From contig CAKZTM010000076.1 of the NCBI GenBank assembly GCA_937920555.1, forward strand, positions 1-53,901: DNA of 53,901 bases, given 5' to 3'. The translations under genes and the position numbers were made by a program. Positions 52,404 to 53,901 of the stretch are shown one piece after another. The notes under the pieces are model-generated. The model ran no database searches, was not told the origin of the DNA, and saw nothing but the letters and a program-made list of their open reading frames with translations. Every line of letters starts with the position of its first letter. Position 1 is the first letter of the stretch. The stretch is from an uncultured Paracoccaceae bacterium. Lineage in GTDB: Bacteria; Pseudomonadota; Alphaproteobacteria; Rhodobacterales; Rhodobacteraceae.

Positions 52404-52889
52404 ATGGATTCAAACGAAGAATTGGACGATATAGCAAGCCACTACGGCGCATATCTGAAAAAACACACGGAAGCGTTGATCAAAGATGTGGGCTACGAAA
52501 AAGCCTGCCAAGTGACCGGCAAGTCCAAAGCGACACTGGGCCGGTACTTTTCCACATCGACCGAACATGCTGAGCGGTTCATGCCCATCGATGTTGTCTC
52601 TGAACTTGAGGAAGTGTCGAGCTTTCCGTTCGTGACCAAAGCGCTGGCGGAACTTCGGATGTTGGTGATCGAATATGACAAGTCGCGGGCGCCGCGCAAA
52701 GGCGCGTTAAACGCAGATGTTGTGCTGCTCAGCCAGCGGTTTGCGACGCTGATGGGCCAGTATAATGAGAGTATCTCGGACGGGATCATATCCCTTAATG
52801 AGGCCAAGAGATTGTTGAAAGAAACCTCCGATATCCAGCAAGTCCTGTTGGATATGAAGTTGCATCTGGAGCATGAAAGCCAAAGCTAG
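52404..52889 (+). CDS. unknown helical protein, possible DNA-binding N terminus
   Basis: 161-residue protein starting MDSNEELDDIASHYGAYLK, with GGGGAGGG about seven bases upstream of ATG 52404. Residues 25-55 (GYEKACQVTGKSKATLGRYF) look like a helix-turn-helix, followed by ERFMPIDVVSELEEVSSFPF and a long helical C terminus that could form a coiled coil. Not recognised. It could be a small phage-type or developmental regulator. No transmembrane segment. Its leader contains the inverted repeat at 52277-52348. Convergent with the first SleB-type gene, 3 bp between stops. Confidence 0.65.
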   Translation: MDSNEELDDIASHYGAYLKKHTEALIKDVGYEKACQVTGKSKATLGRYFSTSTEHAERFMPIDVVSELEEVSSFPFVTKALAELRMLVIEYDKSRAPRKGALNADVVLLSQRFATLMGQYNESISDGIISLNEAKRLLKETSDIQQVLLDMKLHLEHESQS

Positions 52890-52892
52890 CGC

Positions 52893-53384
52893 TTACAGAT
52901 AGAAGATATTTCCACCAAAATTGCCGACCCGCTTCAAGCTTGAAAACCAACGTCCCGGGTTGGCATAGGCGGCATGGAAAAACCGCGCACCATCGGTCGG
53001 ATCGGTGGTATCTCCGCGCAGAACGGCAGTTGCTGTTGCCTTGGCGCGCATGCGTTGGTCCGGGTAGCGGAAAAGCGTATAATCCAGATCGCAGCGATAG
53101 GAGAATTGGCAATTCCCATCGCTTTGGCCCTGCCGGATCACAGCGCAAATGTCGCTGGGGAAGTCCTTCGAGTTCACGCGGTTTAAAATGACATGTGCGA
53201 CGGCGCGGCGGCCCGGTTCGCCTTTGTTGCCTGCCTCAAAATAGATCGCTTCGGTCAGGCAGGCATGCGCCCGCTTATCAAGTGCCGGGCGCGGCTCGGG
53301 CGGCATTTCATATGTGGCACGGGATGGCAGGTCGGAGCATGCGCCAAGGATCACAGGAATGGCCAGAAAAACACTACGCAACAT
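52893..53384 (-). CDS. SleB-type cell-wall hydrolase, lipoprotein
   Basis: 163-residue exported peptidoglycan hydrolase (Hydrolase_2, lytic-transglycosylase-like SleB/CwlJ fold). The start MLRSVFLAIPVILGACSDL is a lipoprotein signal with lipobox LGAC. The catalytic region CLTEAIYFEAGNKGEPGRRA has the active Glu in EAIYFEAG. It continues with VAHVILNRVNSKDFPSDICAV, CQFSYRCD and the end FGGNIFYL. Tandem with a second copy 66 bp away on the same strand. Confidence 0.88.
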   Translation of the reverse strand: MLRSVFLAIPVILGACSDLPSRATYEMPPEPRPALDKRAHACLTEAIYFEAGNKGEPGRRAVAHVILNRVNSKDFPSDICAVIRQGQSDGNCQFSYRCDLDYTLFRYPDQRMRAKATATAVLRGDTTDPTDGARFFHAAYANPGRWFSSLKRVGNFGGNIFYL

Positions 53385-53450
53385 GGATAACTCTTCACTT
53401 ACAATGGCTTGGCGTTTGGACTACCGGCGACTTGCGGCGAATTTATGGTA

Positions 53451-53885
53451 TCACTTGTAAAAGATATTGCCACCGAATTTTCCGGTGCGGGTCAGTGTTG
53501 CAAACCAGCCCGCTGCGATTTGGTCGGAATGGAAGAACAACGCGCCATTAGTGGGGTCCTTTACGGTCCCGTCCAGGAGCTTTCGGGCGGCGGCTTCGGC
53601 CCGGCGGAGCTGGCCAGGGTATTGATAAGTCTCAGGTAATCCGTCGCAGCGATAGGAGAACTGGCAATCGCCCTCCGCCTCGCCTTGGGTGACGACCTCG
53701 CAAATGCTGTTGGGAAACTCTGGTGATTTGACCCGGTTCAGGATCGTGTGACCAACCGCATAACGTGCGGTGTTGCCGCGTGAGCCTGCCTCGAAATAGA
53801 TGGCTTCTGCGAGGCATTGATGCGGGTCGGCGGCCAAGGCGGGGCCGCTGATGAGGGTCAAAGCAAGGGTCAAGCTGCGCATCAT
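53451..53885 (-). CDS. SleB-type cell-wall hydrolase, secreted paralogue
   Basis: 144-residue paralogue of the preceding gene with a cleavable signal peptide (MMRSLTLALTLISGPALA) and no lipobox, so it should be periplasmic and free, where the other is membrane-anchored. The motif CLAEAIYFEAGSRGNTARYA, then VGHTILNRVKSPEFPNSICEV, CQFSYRCDG and the end FGGNIFYK match domain order in the neighbour. It is upstream in reading order of the lipoprotein copy, so the two may be one transcript. The gene is complete; its start is 16 bp from the window edge. Confidence 0.88.
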   Translation of the reverse strand: MMRSLTLALTLISGPALAADPHQCLAEAIYFEAGSRGNTARYAVGHTILNRVKSPEFPNSICEVVTQGEAEGDCQFSYRCDGLPETYQYPGQLRRAEAAARKLLDGTVKDPTNGALFFHSDQIAAGWFATLTRTGKFGGNIFYK

Positions 53886-53901
53886 CTGTTAACCTTTCCA
53901 T

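Noticed and set aside
1..53901. CRISPR arrays, tRNA or rRNA genes
   Set aside because: No regularly spaced direct repeats, no cloverleaf with CCA-adjacent acceptor and no rRNA-like segment was found in any gap between genes.

Overview
The window looks like chromosomal DNA of an alphaproteobacterium, most probably a marine Rhodobacterales (Roseobacter-type) organism. The basis is family-level recognition and moderately GC-rich coding sequence: a mutM/ubiE/ubiB neighbourhood, AlkB, several fused FAD-oxidoreductase/GcvT proteins, a LuxR/LuxI pair and SleB-type wall hydrolases. No rRNA, tRNA, CRISPR array or intact insertion sequence was seen. No database search was possible, so all names rest on motifs and reading.

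Layout. 1-9.7 kb: alkane monooxygenase and mutY (minus), DciA-like and DsbA-like proteins (plus), two paralogous ~805-residue FAD/GcvT oxidoreductases, and a translationally coupled pair made of a membrane protein and a small unknown protein. 9.7-18 kb: mutM and a FlaR-type kinase (minus), ubiE-ubiB (plus), an M48 protease coupled to a choline-kinase-like protein (minus), and an acyl-CoA synthetase. 18-22.4 kb: an accessory-looking island with a small unknown protein, a solo LuxR-type regulator, an XRE regulator, another small protein, about 0.9 kb of AT-richer DNA without a clear gene, then a luxR-luxI quorum-sensing operon. 22.4-28.1 kb: aceE-aceF-lpd pyruvate dehydrogenase operon. 28.3-35.6 kb: iolB, modABC, a TauE/SafE transporter, Mrp ATPase, a hydroxyisobutyrate-dehydrogenase-like enzyme and an unknown protein. 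35.7-43.2 kb: pirin, a GGDEF/EAL protein, an enolase-superfamily enzyme, a GNAT, a zinc alcohol dehydrogenase and a SulP transporter. 43.2-53.9 kb: a third FAD/GcvT paralogue, glmS with a coupled HAD phosphatase, two reductases, thymidine kinase, a DUF2059-like secreted protein, an unknown helical protein and two tandem SleB-type hydrolases.

Most of the window is ordinary metabolism and housekeeping. The parts worth a second look are non-coding. A 36-bp element is 32/36 identical between the ubiE and tauE upstream regions, lies in the same orientation towards both genes, and carries a compensatory change in its palindrome. A second repeat, a constant 13-nt leader followed by a variable hairpin, lies after iolB and after the SulP gene. 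Upstream of luxR there is a nested inverted repeat and a 60-codon open frame that could start only at a rare ATT codon.

Quorum sensing (luxRI plus the solo LuxR), cyclic-di-GMP turnover and three C1/methylamine-type oxidases fit a surface- or particle-associated marine heterotroph using methylated amines. That lifestyle is inference.
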